From NCBI RefSeq assembly GCF_022179325.1, contig NZ_BPQQ01000037.1:1-64000 (forward strand): DNA of 64,000 nucleotides. Direction: 5' to 3'. Both the position numbers and the translations under genes were made by a program. The notes beneath the pieces were generated by a model. That model made no database searches. It was not told the DNA's origin and saw only the letters and a list, made by a program, of their open reading frames with translations. The stretch's first letter is position 1; the number at the start of each line of letters is the position of its first letter. Source of the DNA: Methylobacterium isbiliense (GTDB lineage: Bacteria > Pseudomonadota > Alphaproteobacteria > Rhizobiales > Beijerinckiaceae). Below are positions 51,924 through 60,618 of the stretch, one piece after another.

Positions 51924-52379
51924 TCAGCGCACGAACGGCGCGGCGCCCTTGGCGGAGGCCGGCTCGATGCGCTCCAGGCAGGATTCGCGGCTGAGGTCGG
52001 CGCCCTCGCAGGCCACGACATCGTTGAGGAGCAGGCGGCCGACCTGGGTGCAGGGCGCGGGGGCGATGTCGAACTGGCGCAGCACGGTCTTGCGCGCGGC
52101 GAGGGGCCCGAGTTCGACCAGCACCCGCTTCTGCGCGACGCCGTCGGTGTCGAAGGCGTAGAGGTCGAGCTTCATCGACTTGATCGGACCGCCCTTGCCG
52201 TTCTCGACGACGAGGATGGCGCGGCAGGCGTCGCCCACCGTCTCGAGCTTGTTCAGCTCGACGCGCAACGGCGTCTCCGGCGCCTGAGCCAGGGCGGACG
52301 CGACCATCACGAACGAGATCGCGAGGCAGAACAGGAGATCGAGGGCGAAATGCCCGAGCCGGGCACGGAACCACGGCAT
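51924..52379 (-). CDS. exported hypothetical protein upstream of exbB
   Basis: A 151-residue product. A signal peptide (FALDLLFCLAISFVMVASALAQ) is followed by a compact domain with two Cys pairs likely to form disulfides (GDACRAILVVENGKG, APCTQVGRLLLNDVVACEGADLSRESCL). Translation fits the TonB-system leader gene found upstream of exbB in related bacteria; no biochemical role is known. The ATG at 52379 precedes the signal peptide. Confidence 0.7.
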   Translation of the reverse strand: MPWFRARLGHFALDLLFCLAISFVMVASALAQAPETPLRVELNKLETVGDACRAILVVENGKGGPIKSMKLDLYAFDTDGVAQKRVLVELGPLAARKTVLRQFDIAPAPCTQVGRLLLNDVVACEGADLSRESCLERIEPASAKGAAPFVR

Positions 52380-52672
52380 CCCTTGGGTGAACACGTCTGT
52401 CGTCTCCCCTCCGGGCCAGCCGGGATCCGGAAGGCCCGCCCATCCGCCATCGCCACGCACGAAGCCTCCCGCGCCGCGCCCTCCCATCCGGAAGAGGCCG
52501 CAGGTCCCGTCCGCCGCTCTCACGCCGGCAGCGCGCTCCGCTCTCGTTCGTGGGCCGGCCGGTCCGTCCCCCGGGCCGCCGGCGGGGATGCACTAGCCGA
52601 GATGGCCGCGCGGGATCAAGTCTCGCGGCGAAACTCAGAGTAATTCCAGATTGTTATTCTGGCAGAGCGGCG

Positions 52673-53776
52673 TCATCGGCCGTGGCCGGCCGGCTCCGCC
52701 CGGTTGCTGAACCGGGCATTGCCGAGGCCGGTGCCGATGGTCAGCACGCCCCAGCGGCGTACGTCGCGCAGGAACGGCACCTCGCTCAGGCCCTGCACCA
52801 CCGCGTCATTGTGCATCACCACCATCACGGGGTGTCCGTCGATCGCCGGCACGCCCGCGCGCAGGGCCTGGGGCAGGTTGAAGCGGCTGCTCTCCCAGTT
52901 GCCCGGCAGGTTCTGGCCGCCGCGGCTGATCTGCCCGTCGGGCTCGATCAGGCCCGGGCAGCCGACCCCGATGAAGGGAGCGAGCGCGAGGCCGGACTTG
53001 AGGGCGCGGGCGATGAGGTCTTCCAGCATCGCGGTGAGCCGAGCCACCGCCGCGTCGCGGCCGGGCGGCGGATCCTCATCCCGGTGACGCCAGAGGGCCG
53101 AGCGCCAGACCGCCGCACGGGACAGGTCGGGCGCCTTGCGCAGATTCGTGGCGACGATCCCGACCCGGATGTTGGTGCCGCCGATATCGACCGCGACCAG
53201 GCTGTCGTAGCCCGAGAAGATCCACGACGGGGCGAGGTGCACGGCGCCGATCAGGCCGCCCTCGTCGTGGTGGTGGCGGATCGGCACCAGCGCGAGGTCG
53301 AGGCCCGCCGCCTTGAGGAGAACGCTCGCGCGGCCGATGGCGAGGCGCCCGACCCGGGAATCGCTCAAGCCCCCGCCGACCACGATCCGCTCGGTGTCGC
53401 GCCAGCCCTTCTGGCGCAGGAAGCGGCGCACCACGGTGGCGAGTTCCTGGGCGAAGTCCTCCACCGCGCCCTGGACCACGCCCGCGGCCTCCGGCGGTCC
53501 CTCCAGGAGAAACCGGTCGAAGGTCTTCTTGGTCATGGTCCGGCTCGGCTCGAGGCCGAGGGGGTCCTCGCCGATCCGGCGCAGGCGCTCGCGCCAATCC
53601 TCGATCAGGTCGCGGAAGGCGCCCTTGCTGACCCGGTCGCCGATGAAGCCCTCGTCGTCGGCCTGCCGCAGCTCGACGTTGTAGCTGTCGACGACGACCG
53701 CCGGCAGGCGGGCCGCCGCGTGCGGGAAGTCGGACCCGACGACATCCTGTCGTGCTGCATCTTGGCGTGCTGCCAT
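52673..53776 (-). CDS. ROK-family kinase-like protein with circularly permuted motif order
   Basis: A 367-residue ASKHA/ROK sugar-kinase-fold protein whose halves are exchanged. The segment that normally closes a ROK kinase comes first: ERIVVGGGLSDSRVG (adenosine motif, residues 129-143) and DEGGLIGAVHL (171-181). The normal N-terminal half follows: VAVDIGGTNIRVGIV (phosphate-1, 194-208), IGVGCPGLIEPDG (269-281), VMHNDAVVQGLSE with the catalytic Asp (320-332) and LTIGTGLGNARF (phosphate-2, 345-356). The protein ends 11 residues later. The ROK zinc motif (CxCGxxGC) is absent. ATG at 53776; an in-frame extension upstream is not conserved-looking. Substrate unknown, probably a hexose. Confidence 0.85.
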   Translation of the reverse strand: MAARQDAARQDVVGSDFPHAAARLPAVVVDSYNVELRQADDEGFIGDRVSKGAFRDLIEDWRERLRRIGEDPLGLEPSRTMTKKTFDRFLLEGPPEAAGVVQGAVEDFAQELATVVRRFLRQKGWRDTERIVVGGGLSDSRVGRLAIGRASVLLKAAGLDLALVPIRHHHDEGGLIGAVHLAPSWIFSGYDSLVAVDIGGTNIRVGIVATNLRKAPDLSRAAVWRSALWRHRDEDPPPGRDAAVARLTAMLEDLIARALKSGLALAPFIGVGCPGLIEPDGQISRGGQNLPGNWESSRFNLPQALRAGVPAIDGHPVMVVMHNDAVVQGLSEVPFLRDVRRWGVLTIGTGLGNARFSNRAEPAGHGR

Positions 53777-53882
53777 CGGGCGTGCTGCCGTGCGGGAGGG
53801 CCTTCGGGCCCGCGCCGCAGGGCGGGCCCCCCGCCATAACGGACGAGCGGCCGAACGGTTCAGCTTGAGGGTGCGCGGTCTG

Positions 53883-54239
53883 TCATTTCTTGGTGCCGGC
53901 CTTCGGGCTGCGCGCTTCCTCGATCGCCTCGGCCTTGTCCTCGTCGGTGTCTCCCCCCTGGCCGATGGCCTTGCGCGGATTGTCGAGGAGTTCGCGCAGG
54001 ATCGCGGCGACGCGGGCGCACTCGGCCGGATACCCGAAGGCATCGAGCACGATGCCGGCGTCGCGCAGCGTCCGCAGGTCGCGCACCGTCTGCTCGTTGG
54101 CGGGCTCGCGCAGTTGCGGCGCCTTGGCGATCTCCTCCTCCAGGCGCAGCCCGACCACCGGGCAGACGGCGGGCGCCGGCTGGGCGGCGGCGAGCGCCGG
54201 GGCGAGGAGGCAGCCGGCGAGGACCAGGGGGGCGCGCAT
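53883..54239 (-). CDS. small exported hypothetical protein
   Basis: A 118-residue product with a signal peptide (PLVLAGCLLAPALAAAQP), then a helical domain with two Cys (AVCPVVGLRLEEEI, FGYPAECARVAAILRELL) and an acidic/basic C-terminal tail (TDEDKAEAIEEARSPKAGTKK). Family not recognised. It starts 21 bp after the response-regulator stop and may be co-transcribed with it. Confidence 0.6.
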   Translation of the reverse strand: MRAPLVLAGCLLAPALAAAQPAPAVCPVVGLRLEEEIAKAPQLREPANEQTVRDLRTLRDAGIVLDAFGYPAECARVAAILRELLDNPRKAIGQGGDTDEDKAEAIEEARSPKAGTKK

Positions 54240-54260
54240 GGGACGTCGAGGCTCCGAGGC

Positions 54261-54674
54261 TCAGGAATGTCCGAGGATCCGGTTGGCCAGGGCCGCGATC
54301 TCGCTCGGGCGGTAGGGCTTCGGCACGAAGACCGAATCGGCCACAGCCTCCCCCTCGGCCAGCCTATGCCGCCCTCCTGACGTATAGACAACCGGCAGAT
54401 CCGGCCTGTGGCGCCGCGCCGCGCGGGCCAGCGTCACGCCGTCGGTATTGCGGGCGAGGTCGATGTCGGTGAACAGCATGTCGACCCGCTCCCGCTGCAG
54501 GATGCGTCCGGCCTCGTGGGCGTCGGCGGCGGTGAGCACCCGGTAGCCCTCGTCCTCGAAGGCGGCTGCGGCGAGTTCGCGGACCACCGCCTCGTCCTCC
54601 ACCACCAGCACCGTCTCGGGCGGTGCGGCGGGGACCGGGGGCGGGACCAGGGCGGCGCAGGCAAGCTGGATCAT
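54261..54674 (-). CDS. single-domain response regulator
   Basis: A 137-residue CheY-like receiver. It has the acidic pair in VLVVEDEAVVREL, phosphoacceptor Asp in DMLFTDIDLARN, Thr/Ser in VVYTSGG and Lys in VFVPKPYRPSEI, so all catalytic residues are present. An extra 20 residues precede the domain. No kinase or output domain is nearby, so its partner is elsewhere. It may feed a phosphorelay such as those built on HWE/HisKA_2 kinases in this group (inference). Confidence 0.87.
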   Translation of the reverse strand: MIQLACAALVPPPVPAAPPETVLVVEDEAVVRELAAAAFEDEGYRVLTAADAHEAGRILQRERVDMLFTDIDLARNTDGVTLARAARRHRPDLPVVYTSGGRHRLAEGEAVADSVFVPKPYRPSEIAALANRILGHS

Positions 54675-54911
54675 GACGCAACTCCGACTCCAGACGGCGA
54701 CGACCGCCTCGACCGTCGCCTGAGGAGAACGGCTCCGCCGGCGGGCCGTTCGCGGGCGCTCCGTCGAATTGCGCGGATGTGGTGAGCGAAGCCTTAACCC
54801 TGCGGGGCCGGCGGTCGGGCGCGCCGCGCCGCCCGCGCCCTCGACCTTGCGCCGCGGGCGCCCATGTGACAGGCCGGTCGCCCCGACCCTTCGAGCGCGA
54901 GACCGCAGAGC

Positions 54912-55925
54912 ATGAGCGCCACCGCCGCCCCGTCCCTGACCGAGGCCGTCACCGGGATCGCGGCCGGCGCCCACGTGACGGGGGCGCACTGGCTCGGCGA
55001 GCGGGCGGCGCTGTCGCTCGGCGACGGGGCGGTGCTGCTCGTCGAGGCCGGAGGAGAGACGCGGCGCGTCGCGGCCCATCCGGAGGGCGGCATCCTGGTG
55101 GCCGCCGCGGACGGGCGGCGCCTCGTGACCGGGGGCGACGACGGGCGCATCGCCGTCACCACGGCGGACGGCGCCACCGACACCCTGGCCACCGCGACGG
55201 GCCACGCCTGGATCGACGCGCTGGCCCTGCATCCGGACGGGGCGGTCGCCTTCGCGGCGGGCAAGCGGGTGACGGCGCGCGACGCCAAGGGGCGCGAGCG
55301 CCTCCACGAGGCGCCCTCCAGCGTGCGCGGCCTCGCCTTCGCCCCCAAAGGCTACCGGCTGGCGCTGGCGCACTACAACGGCGCCACGCTCTGGTACCCG
55401 AACCTCGACGCCACCCCCGAGGCGCTGAGCTGGAAGGGGTCGCACATCGACGTGACGTGGTCGCCCGACGGGCGCTTCGTCGTCACCACCATGCAGGAGA
55501 ACGCGCTGCACGGCTGGCGCCTCCAGCCGGACCGCGGCCACATGCGCATGAGCGGCTACCCGGCCAAGGTGCGCTCCTTCGCGTGGTCGGCGGACGGGCA
55601 GTGGCTCGCCACGAGCGGCGCGGAGGCGGCGATCGTCTGGCCGTTCGACACGAAGGAGGGACCCACCGGCAAGCAGCCGCGGGAATGCGGCGTGCGCCCG
55701 GCCCGGGTCTCGCGCGTCACCTTCCACCCGCGGGCGCCGGTGCTGGCGGTCGGCTACGAGGACGGCTGCATCCTGCTCGTGCGCTTCACGGACGCGTCCG
55801 AATTGCTGGTGCGGCCGGCCGTGAGGGGCAGCGGGGTCACGGCGCTGGCCTGGGACGGCCGCGGCGACCACCTCGTCTTCGGCTGCGCGGACGGGCAGGC
55901 GGGCCTCCTGACGCTGCCGCGCTGA
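54912..55925 (+). CDS. WD40-repeat protein
   Basis: A 337-residue beta-propeller. Several WD40-like blades are visible (LVTGGDDGRIAV, IDALALHPDGAVAFAAG, VRGLAFAPKGYRLALAHYNGATLWYPN, IDVTWSPDGRFVVTTMQENALHGWRL, VRSFAWSADGQWLATSG, VSRVTFHPRAPVLAVGYEDGCILL). No signal peptide, so cytoplasmic; likely a scaffold. It is followed 3 bp later by a small protein gene. Confidence 0.88.
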   Translation: MSATAAPSLTEAVTGIAAGAHVTGAHWLGERAALSLGDGAVLLVEAGGETRRVAAHPEGGILVAAADGRRLVTGGDDGRIAVTTADGATDTLATATGHAWIDALALHPDGAVAFAAGKRVTARDAKGRERLHEAPSSVRGLAFAPKGYRLALAHYNGATLWYPNLDATPEALSWKGSHIDVTWSPDGRFVVTTMQENALHGWRLQPDRGHMRMSGYPAKVRSFAWSADGQWLATSGAEAAIVWPFDTKEGPTGKQPRECGVRPARVSRVTFHPRAPVLAVGYEDGCILLVRFTDASELLVRPAVRGSGVTALAWDGRGDHLVFGCADGQAGLLTLPR

Positions 55926-55928
55926 GCG

Positions 55929-56216
55929 ATGGGCCTCCTCGACGCCTTCCGGCGCCCGCGGCCCGACGGCGCCGCGCGCAGCCGCGTGGCGGAGGCGGCG
56001 CGCCGCCTCGGCGGCTTCGGCTCCGAGGTCGCGCTCACGGTGAACGAGATCGTCTGCGCCGACCCGGCCTGCCCGGGGACCGAGACCGTCATCCTGATCC
56101 TGCGGCCGGGGCTCCGGGCTGAGGCCGTGAAGGTGGGCAAGCCGGTCGAGCAGGTGAGCGAGGCGGATGTCGCGGCGGCCATGGCGCCGCGTCCATCGAG
56201 GGAGGCGGAGCCATGA
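55929..56216 (+). CDS. small hypothetical protein with CADPACPG motif
   Basis: A 95-residue soluble protein. The central VNEIVCADPACPGTETVILIL holds a C-x4-C pair and a conserved-looking DPACPG-ET pattern, suggestive of a metal- or nucleotide-binding turn. Family name not recalled. It is 3 bp after the WD40 gene and overlaps the following GST start by 4 bp (ATGA), so the three are one operon. Confidence 0.7.
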   Translation: MGLLDAFRRPRPDGAARSRVAEAARRLGGFGSEVALTVNEIVCADPACPGTETVILILRPGLRAEAVKVGKPVEQVSEADVAAAMAPRPSREAEP

Positions 56217-56932
56217 CGTACGACCTCTACTACTGGCCCGGCATCCAGGGGCGCGGCGAGTTCGTGCGCCTCGCCCTGGAGGAGGCGGGCGCGCCCTACC
56301 GGGACGTCGCGCGCTCGGACGAGGCCGGGGGGTTCGAGGCCCTGCACGACCTCCTCGCGGAGGACGGTCCGCGCCCGGCCTTTGCCTGCCCGATCCTGCG
56401 GGACGGCGACCTGCTGATCGGCCAGACCGCCGCGATCCTGCTGCATCTCGGGCCGCGCCTGGACCTCGCGGGCGAGGGCGCCGCGCAGGCGATCCGCACG
56501 CATCAGATGCAGCTCACGATCGCGGACGCGGTGAACGAGGTGCACGACACCCATCACCCGATCGCCGTGAGCCTCCCTTACGAGGAGCAGAAGCCCGAGG
56601 CCGCGCGGCGCGCCGGGGCGTTCCGCGCGGAGCGCCTGCCGGCCTTCCTGGGCTGGTTCGAGCACGTCCTGGCGACGAACCCGGCCGGTCCCGGGCAGCT
56701 CGTCGGCCGCCGCCTCACCTACGCCGACCTGTCGCTGTTCCAGCTCGTCGACGGGCTGCGCTACGCCTTTCCGGCCGCGACCGCGCGGGTCCTGGCCGGC
56801 ACGCCGCATGTCGCGGCGCTGCATGCCGCCGTGGCCCGACGCCCGCGCGTCGCCGCCTACTTGGCGAGCGAGCGCCGCGAGCCCTTCAACGAACACGGTA
56901 TCTTCCGGCGCTACCCGGAACTCGACGGTTAG
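56213..56932 (+). CDS. glutathione S-transferase
   Basis: A 239-residue GST with the thioredoxin-like N-terminal domain (YDLYYWPGIQGRGEFVRLALEEAGAPYRDV) holding Tyr/Gln and a Pro-rich turn, and the glutathione-binding LIGQTAAILLHL region. The helical C-terminal domain contains NPAGPGQLVGRRLTYADLSLFQLVDGL. The motif YYWPGIQGRGE is typical of sigma-like bacterial GSTs. Overlaps the preceding gene by 4 bp. The electrophile conjugated is unknown. Confidence 0.92.
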   Translation: MTYDLYYWPGIQGRGEFVRLALEEAGAPYRDVARSDEAGGFEALHDLLAEDGPRPAFACPILRDGDLLIGQTAAILLHLGPRLDLAGEGAAQAIRTHQMQLTIADAVNEVHDTHHPIAVSLPYEEQKPEAARRAGAFRAERLPAFLGWFEHVLATNPAGPGQLVGRRLTYADLSLFQLVDGLRYAFPAATARVLAGTPHVAALHAAVARRPRVAAYLASERREPFNEHGIFRRYPELDG

Positions 56933-57046
56933 AGCCGGGACCGAGGCGAGGCGCCGCCGCGACGGCGCCGCGGTTCGGGCGTCGGCGGGTCCCGATGGCG
57001 GAACCGCCCGGTGGACATCCCATCAGATCCGGCGAAAGGACGCGAC

Positions 57047-57799
57047 ATGACGGTGTCGAGCGAGAACGACCTGGCGGGGCTGAAGCAGATCGGGCGCATC
57101 GTCGCCATCGCGCTGGAGGCGATGGGCAAGGCCATCGAGCCCGGCATGACCACGCGCGACCTCGATCGGATCGGGCGGAAGGTCCTGGAGGCGGCCGGGG
57201 CCAGGCCGGCGCCCGAGATGGTCTACGGCTTTCCCGGCGCGACCTGCATCAGCGTCAACGAGGAGGTCGCGCACGGCATCCCGGGCGAGCGCCGGATCGG
57301 GCCGGGCGACCTCGTCAACATCGACGTCTCCGCCGAGAAGGACGGCTTCTTCGCCGATACAGGGGCGTCGTTCGCGGTGCCGCCCGTGACGCGGGCGGTC
57401 GAGCGGCTCTGCACGGACGGGCGCCGGGCGATGTGGACGGGCTTGCGTCAGGTCGGGGCCGGGAAGCCGCTCGCGGGCATCGGCCAGGCGGTCGGCGCCT
57501 TCGCGCGCAAGAACGGCTACACGCTGGTGCGCAACCTCGCCAGCCACGGCGTGGGCCTGTCGCTGCACGAGGAGCCGACCGAGATCGCGACCTGGCCCGA
57601 CGCCTCCGAGCGCCGGATCATGGCGGACGGGCTGGTGTTCACGGTCGAGCCGTTCCTGTCCCTCGGCGCCGAGTTCGCCGAAGACGGCGACGGCCCCTGG
57701 ACCCTCTACAGCGAGCCGCGGGCGCCCACGGTCCAGTACGAGCACACCGTCGTCGCCACCCGTAAGGGACCGCTGATCCTCACCCTTCCGGCCCGGTAG
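57047..57799 (+). CDS. map: type I methionine aminopeptidase
   Basis: A 250-residue metalloprotease that removes N-terminal Met. The expected ligands are seen: His in EEVAHGIPG, Asp in VNIDVSAEKDGFFADTG (two Asp), His in LASHGVGLSLHEEP, Glu in FTVEPFLS and Glu in VQYEHTVVAT. Start at 57047 after GGCGAAAGGA; a longer in-frame frame begins 36 bp earlier. Compared with canonical MAPs, SHGVG replaces GHGIG. It may be one of several MAP paralogues. Confidence 0.93.
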   Translation: MTVSSENDLAGLKQIGRIVAIALEAMGKAIEPGMTTRDLDRIGRKVLEAAGARPAPEMVYGFPGATCISVNEEVAHGIPGERRIGPGDLVNIDVSAEKDGFFADTGASFAVPPVTRAVERLCTDGRRAMWTGLRQVGAGKPLAGIGQAVGAFARKNGYTLVRNLASHGVGLSLHEEPTEIATWPDASERRIMADGLVFTVEPFLSLGAEFAEDGDGPWTLYSEPRAPTVQYEHTVVATRKGPLILTLPAR

Positions 57800-57861
57800 G
57801 GAGCGGGGCGGGCGGGGCGGCTGCGCCGGCGCGGGGGATGAGCCAGGAGCGGGCCCGCGCC

Positions 57862-58710
57862 TCAGCCGTCGCGCAACTCCGGATGCGTCTCCAGGAGGTC
57901 GTCGGCCCATTCGCCCGCGCTCTCGTGGCCGAGTTCCTCAGCCTGCCGGAAGCGCCGGTAGGCCTGCCGGGGGTCGGCCGCGACGCCGCGACCGTCGAGA
58001 TGCTTGCGGGCGAGCCAGTAGGCGGCCGACGCGCTGCCCAGGCAGGCCGCCCGCTCGTAGAGGCGCACGGCCCGCCCGGCATCCGGCAGTACCGTCTCGC
58101 CGTCGTCGTACTGGACCGCGAGGTTGTAGACCGCCCGCCCGTCGTCGCAGGCGGCGGCGCGGCGGTTCCAGTACAGGAAGCGCAGGGGGCTGCGCCGCAC
58201 CTGCGTGCCGGTGCCGTAGGCGTGGGCGAGGCCGAGCATCGCGTCGGTGTCGCCGCGCGCGGCGCCCTTGCGCAGCCACGCCAAGCCCGCGGCCGGGTCC
58301 CGCCGCACGCCGCCCTGGCCCGTGAGATAGAAGCGGCCGAGATTGTTCATCGCGGTGCCGCAGCCGAGCGCCGCGGCGCGCTCGTAGTAGCGCCGGGCCA
58401 TGTCGAGGCTGCGCGGCAGCTCGTGCCCGTGCTGGTACATGCTGCCGATGTTGTTGAGGGCGTCGGGCTGGTCGGTCTCCTCGGCGAGCCGGTACCAGTG
58501 CAGGGCGCGGCGGCGGTCGCACGGCAGGCCGTCGTAGCCCTGGTCGAAGATGTCGCCGACCACGTAGGCGGCCGCGCCGTCCCCGTCCTCGGCGAGCCGC
58601 ATCAGCTCCGCGATCGGCCGCGCGTAGAGCGGATCCCAGGGCGGCGTCGGCGGCGGCGCGAAGCGGATCCGCTCCAGCACGCGGTCGACCAGGGTGTTGA
58701 CGAGCCTCAT
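57862..58710 (-). CDS. Sel1-repeat protein
   Basis: A 282-residue helical solenoid. At least five SEL1 units are visible (AAAYVVGDIFDQGYDGLP, PDALNNIGSMYQHGHELPRS, GTAMNNLGRFYLTGQGGVRRDP, TDAMLGLAHAYGTGTQVRRS, RAVYNLAVQYDDGETVLP, ASAAYWLARKHLDGRGVAAD). Such proteins are scaffolds for protein-protein contacts. No signal peptide. Start at 58710 (MRLVNTLVDR); it ends divergently from nothing and is 62 bp convergent with map. Confidence 0.88.
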   Translation of the reverse strand: MRLVNTLVDRVLERIRFAPPPTPPWDPLYARPIAELMRLAEDGDGAAAYVVGDIFDQGYDGLPCDRRRALHWYRLAEETDQPDALNNIGSMYQHGHELPRSLDMARRYYERAAALGCGTAMNNLGRFYLTGQGGVRRDPAAGLAWLRKGAARGDTDAMLGLAHAYGTGTQVRRSPLRFLYWNRRAAACDDGRAVYNLAVQYDDGETVLPDAGRAVRLYERAACLGSASAAYWLARKHLDGRGVAADPRQAYRRFRQAEELGHESAGEWADDLLETHPELRDG

Positions 58711-58803
58711 GGCGCGGATGGCTGCGGCGGGCTCCGGGCCCGGACCCCGCCAGGATGCCGAGGTTGCGGCGCGGATCAACCCCGCCGTGCCGCCTGCGCC
58801 GCG

Positions 58804-59697
58804 TCAAGCCCGCGTCTGGCAGGTCTCGCAGAAGAAGGTGGAGCGCCCGCCCTGCACCATCCGCCGCACCACGCCCCGGCAGCCCCGGGCCGTGCAGGCC
58901 AGCCCCTCGCGGTCGTAGACCCGGAAGACGTTCTGGAACGCGCCCTTGCTGCCGTCCGTGTGGGCGTAGTCGCGCAGAGTGGAGCCGCCCGCCGCCACCG
59001 CCTCGGTGAGCACCTCGCGGATCACCGTGGCGAGCCGTCCCGCCGCCCGGGTCGGGCGCCCGGCCGCGTCGGCGAGGCTGCCGGCCGGAGCCTCCGGATG
59101 CAGCCGCGCCCGGTGCAGCGCCTCGCAGACGTAGATGTTGCCCAGGCCCGCGATCAGGCGCTGGTCGAGCAGCGCGGCCTTGAGCGGCGTGCGCTTGCCG
59201 GCGAAGAGGCGCGCCACGGTCTCGCCCGACAATGCGTTGCCGAGGGGCTCGATGCCCATGCCGGCGAAGTGGCGGCAGGTGGCGAGGTCGGCCGCGGGCA
59301 CGAGGTCCATGAAGCCGAAGCGGCGCACGTCGTTGTAGGTCACGCGGGCGCCGTTCGAGAGCCCGAAGACGACGTGGTCGTGCTTGGACTGGCCCAGCGC
59401 TCCGTCGAGGTAGAAGTCCCCGGGCGAGACCTGGCGCCCGTCCGGCAGCACCACGTCGAAGCGCCCGCTCATGCCCAGGTGCATGATCAGCGCCTCGCCC
59501 GACGAGAGGTCGGCCACCAGATACTTGGCGCGCCGCGACAGGGCCTCGACCCGCTGGCCGGTGAGGCGCGCGGCGAAGCGCGGGGGCAGGGGAAAGCGCA
59601 GGTCCGGCCGCGCGAGGCGCACTTCGGAAAAATGCGCCCCGACGAGGGCGGGTTCGAGGCCGCGGCGCACGGTCTCGACTTCGGGCAGTTCGGGCAT
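58804..59697 (-). CDS. mutM: formamidopyrimidine-DNA glycosylase
   Basis: A 297-residue base-excision glycosylase/AP lyase for 8-oxoguanine. The catalytic N-terminal Pro is in [16 protein letters not shown] (Pro2-Glu3). The H2TH region is [24 protein letters not shown]. The C-terminal zinc finger CTARGC … FFCETC has a C-x4-C/C-x2-C spacing usual for alphaproteobacteria. Divergent from ubiE with 134 bp between. ATG at 59697. Confidence 0.95.
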   Translation of the reverse strand: MPELPEVETVRRGLEPALVGAHFSEVRLARPDLRFPLPPRFAARLTGQRVEALSRRAKYLVADLSSGEALIMHLGMSGRFDVVLPDGRQVSPGDFYLDGALGQSKHDHVVFGLSNGARVTYNDVRRFGFMDLVPAADLATCRHFAGMGIEPLGNALSGETVARLFAGKRTPLKAALLDQRLIAGLGNIYVCEALHRARLHPEAPAGSLADAAGRPTRAAGRLATVIREVLTEAVAAGGSTLRDYAHTDGSKGAFQNVFRVYDREGLACTARGCRGVVRRMVQGGRSTFFCETCQTRA

Positions 59698-59831
59698 GGC
59701 ACTCCGGGAGGGACGAGGGCGCTGCGGCAGGCGCGAAGAACCGCACCCGCCGACCTTCCGCCCGAGATGGTGATTCCGGCGCTCACCCGCTATGGAGGCG
59801 GCGGCGAGAGGACGGCGAGAGGACCGACGCA

Positions 59832-60590
59832 ATGGCTGCCGACGAGAGCCGGACCGATTTCGGCTTCACGCGCGTCCCCCTCGACGAGAAGCAGGGGCGC
59901 GTCAACGAGGTCTTCCGGTCGGTGGCCCAGCGCTACGACCTGATGAACGACCTGATGTCCGGCGGGCTGCACCGGGCCTGGAAGAGCGCCCTGATCTCGA
60001 CCCTGCGCCCGTCGCGCACCCGGCCCTTCGATCTCCTCGACGTGGCGGGGGGCACCGGCGACATCGCCTTCCGGGCGCTGGAGGCGGGCGGTCCCGACAC
60101 CCGCGTCACCGTGCTCGACATCAACGACGCGATGCTCGGCGTCGGGCGCGAGCGGGCGGGCGGGCGCTTCGGCGGGCGCATCGCCTTCGTGGCCGGGAAT
60201 GCCGAGGCGCTGCCGCTGCCGGACCGCGCCTTCGACGCCTACACCATCGCCTTCGGCATCCGGAACGTGCCGCGCATCGAGCGGGCGCTGGCGGAGGCCC
60301 ACCGCGTGCTGCGGGTCGGCGGGCGCTTCCTGTGCCTCGAATTCTCGCATGTCGACGTGCCGGGGCTCGACCGGATCTACGACGCCTACTCGTTCCGGGT
60401 GATCCCCCGCCTCGGCGAATGGGTGGCGGGGGACAAGGAATCCTACCGCTACCTCGTCGAATCGATCCGCCGCTTCCCGACGCCCGGCGCCTTCGAGGGC
60501 ATGATCGCGGAGGCGGGCTTCGCCCGGGTCTCGCACCGCCGGCTCAGCGGCGGCATCTGCGCCATCCATTCGGGCTGGAAGCTCGCGTGA
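59832..60590 (+). CDS. ubiE: bifunctional demethylmenaquinone/2-methoxy-6-polyprenyl-1,4-benzoquinol methyltransferase UbiE
   Basis: A 252-residue SAM methyltransferase of ubiquinone synthesis. It has [25 protein letters not shown] (UbiE signature), motif [24 protein letters not shown] and the family end ([37 protein letters not shown]). It is followed 28 bp later by ubiB, so the ubiE-ubiB order common in alphaproteobacteria is kept. Confidence 0.95.
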   Translation: MAADESRTDFGFTRVPLDEKQGRVNEVFRSVAQRYDLMNDLMSGGLHRAWKSALISTLRPSRTRPFDLLDVAGGTGDIAFRALEAGGPDTRVTVLDINDAMLGVGRERAGGRFGGRIAFVAGNAEALPLPDRAFDAYTIAFGIRNVPRIERALAEAHRVLRVGGRFLCLEFSHVDVPGLDRIYDAYSFRVIPRLGEWVAGDKESYRYLVESIRRFPTPGAFEGMIAEAGFARVSHRRLSGGICAIHSGWKLA

Positions 60591-60618
60591 GCGGCCGCGC
60601 GACCGGAGCCCGCCCGCT

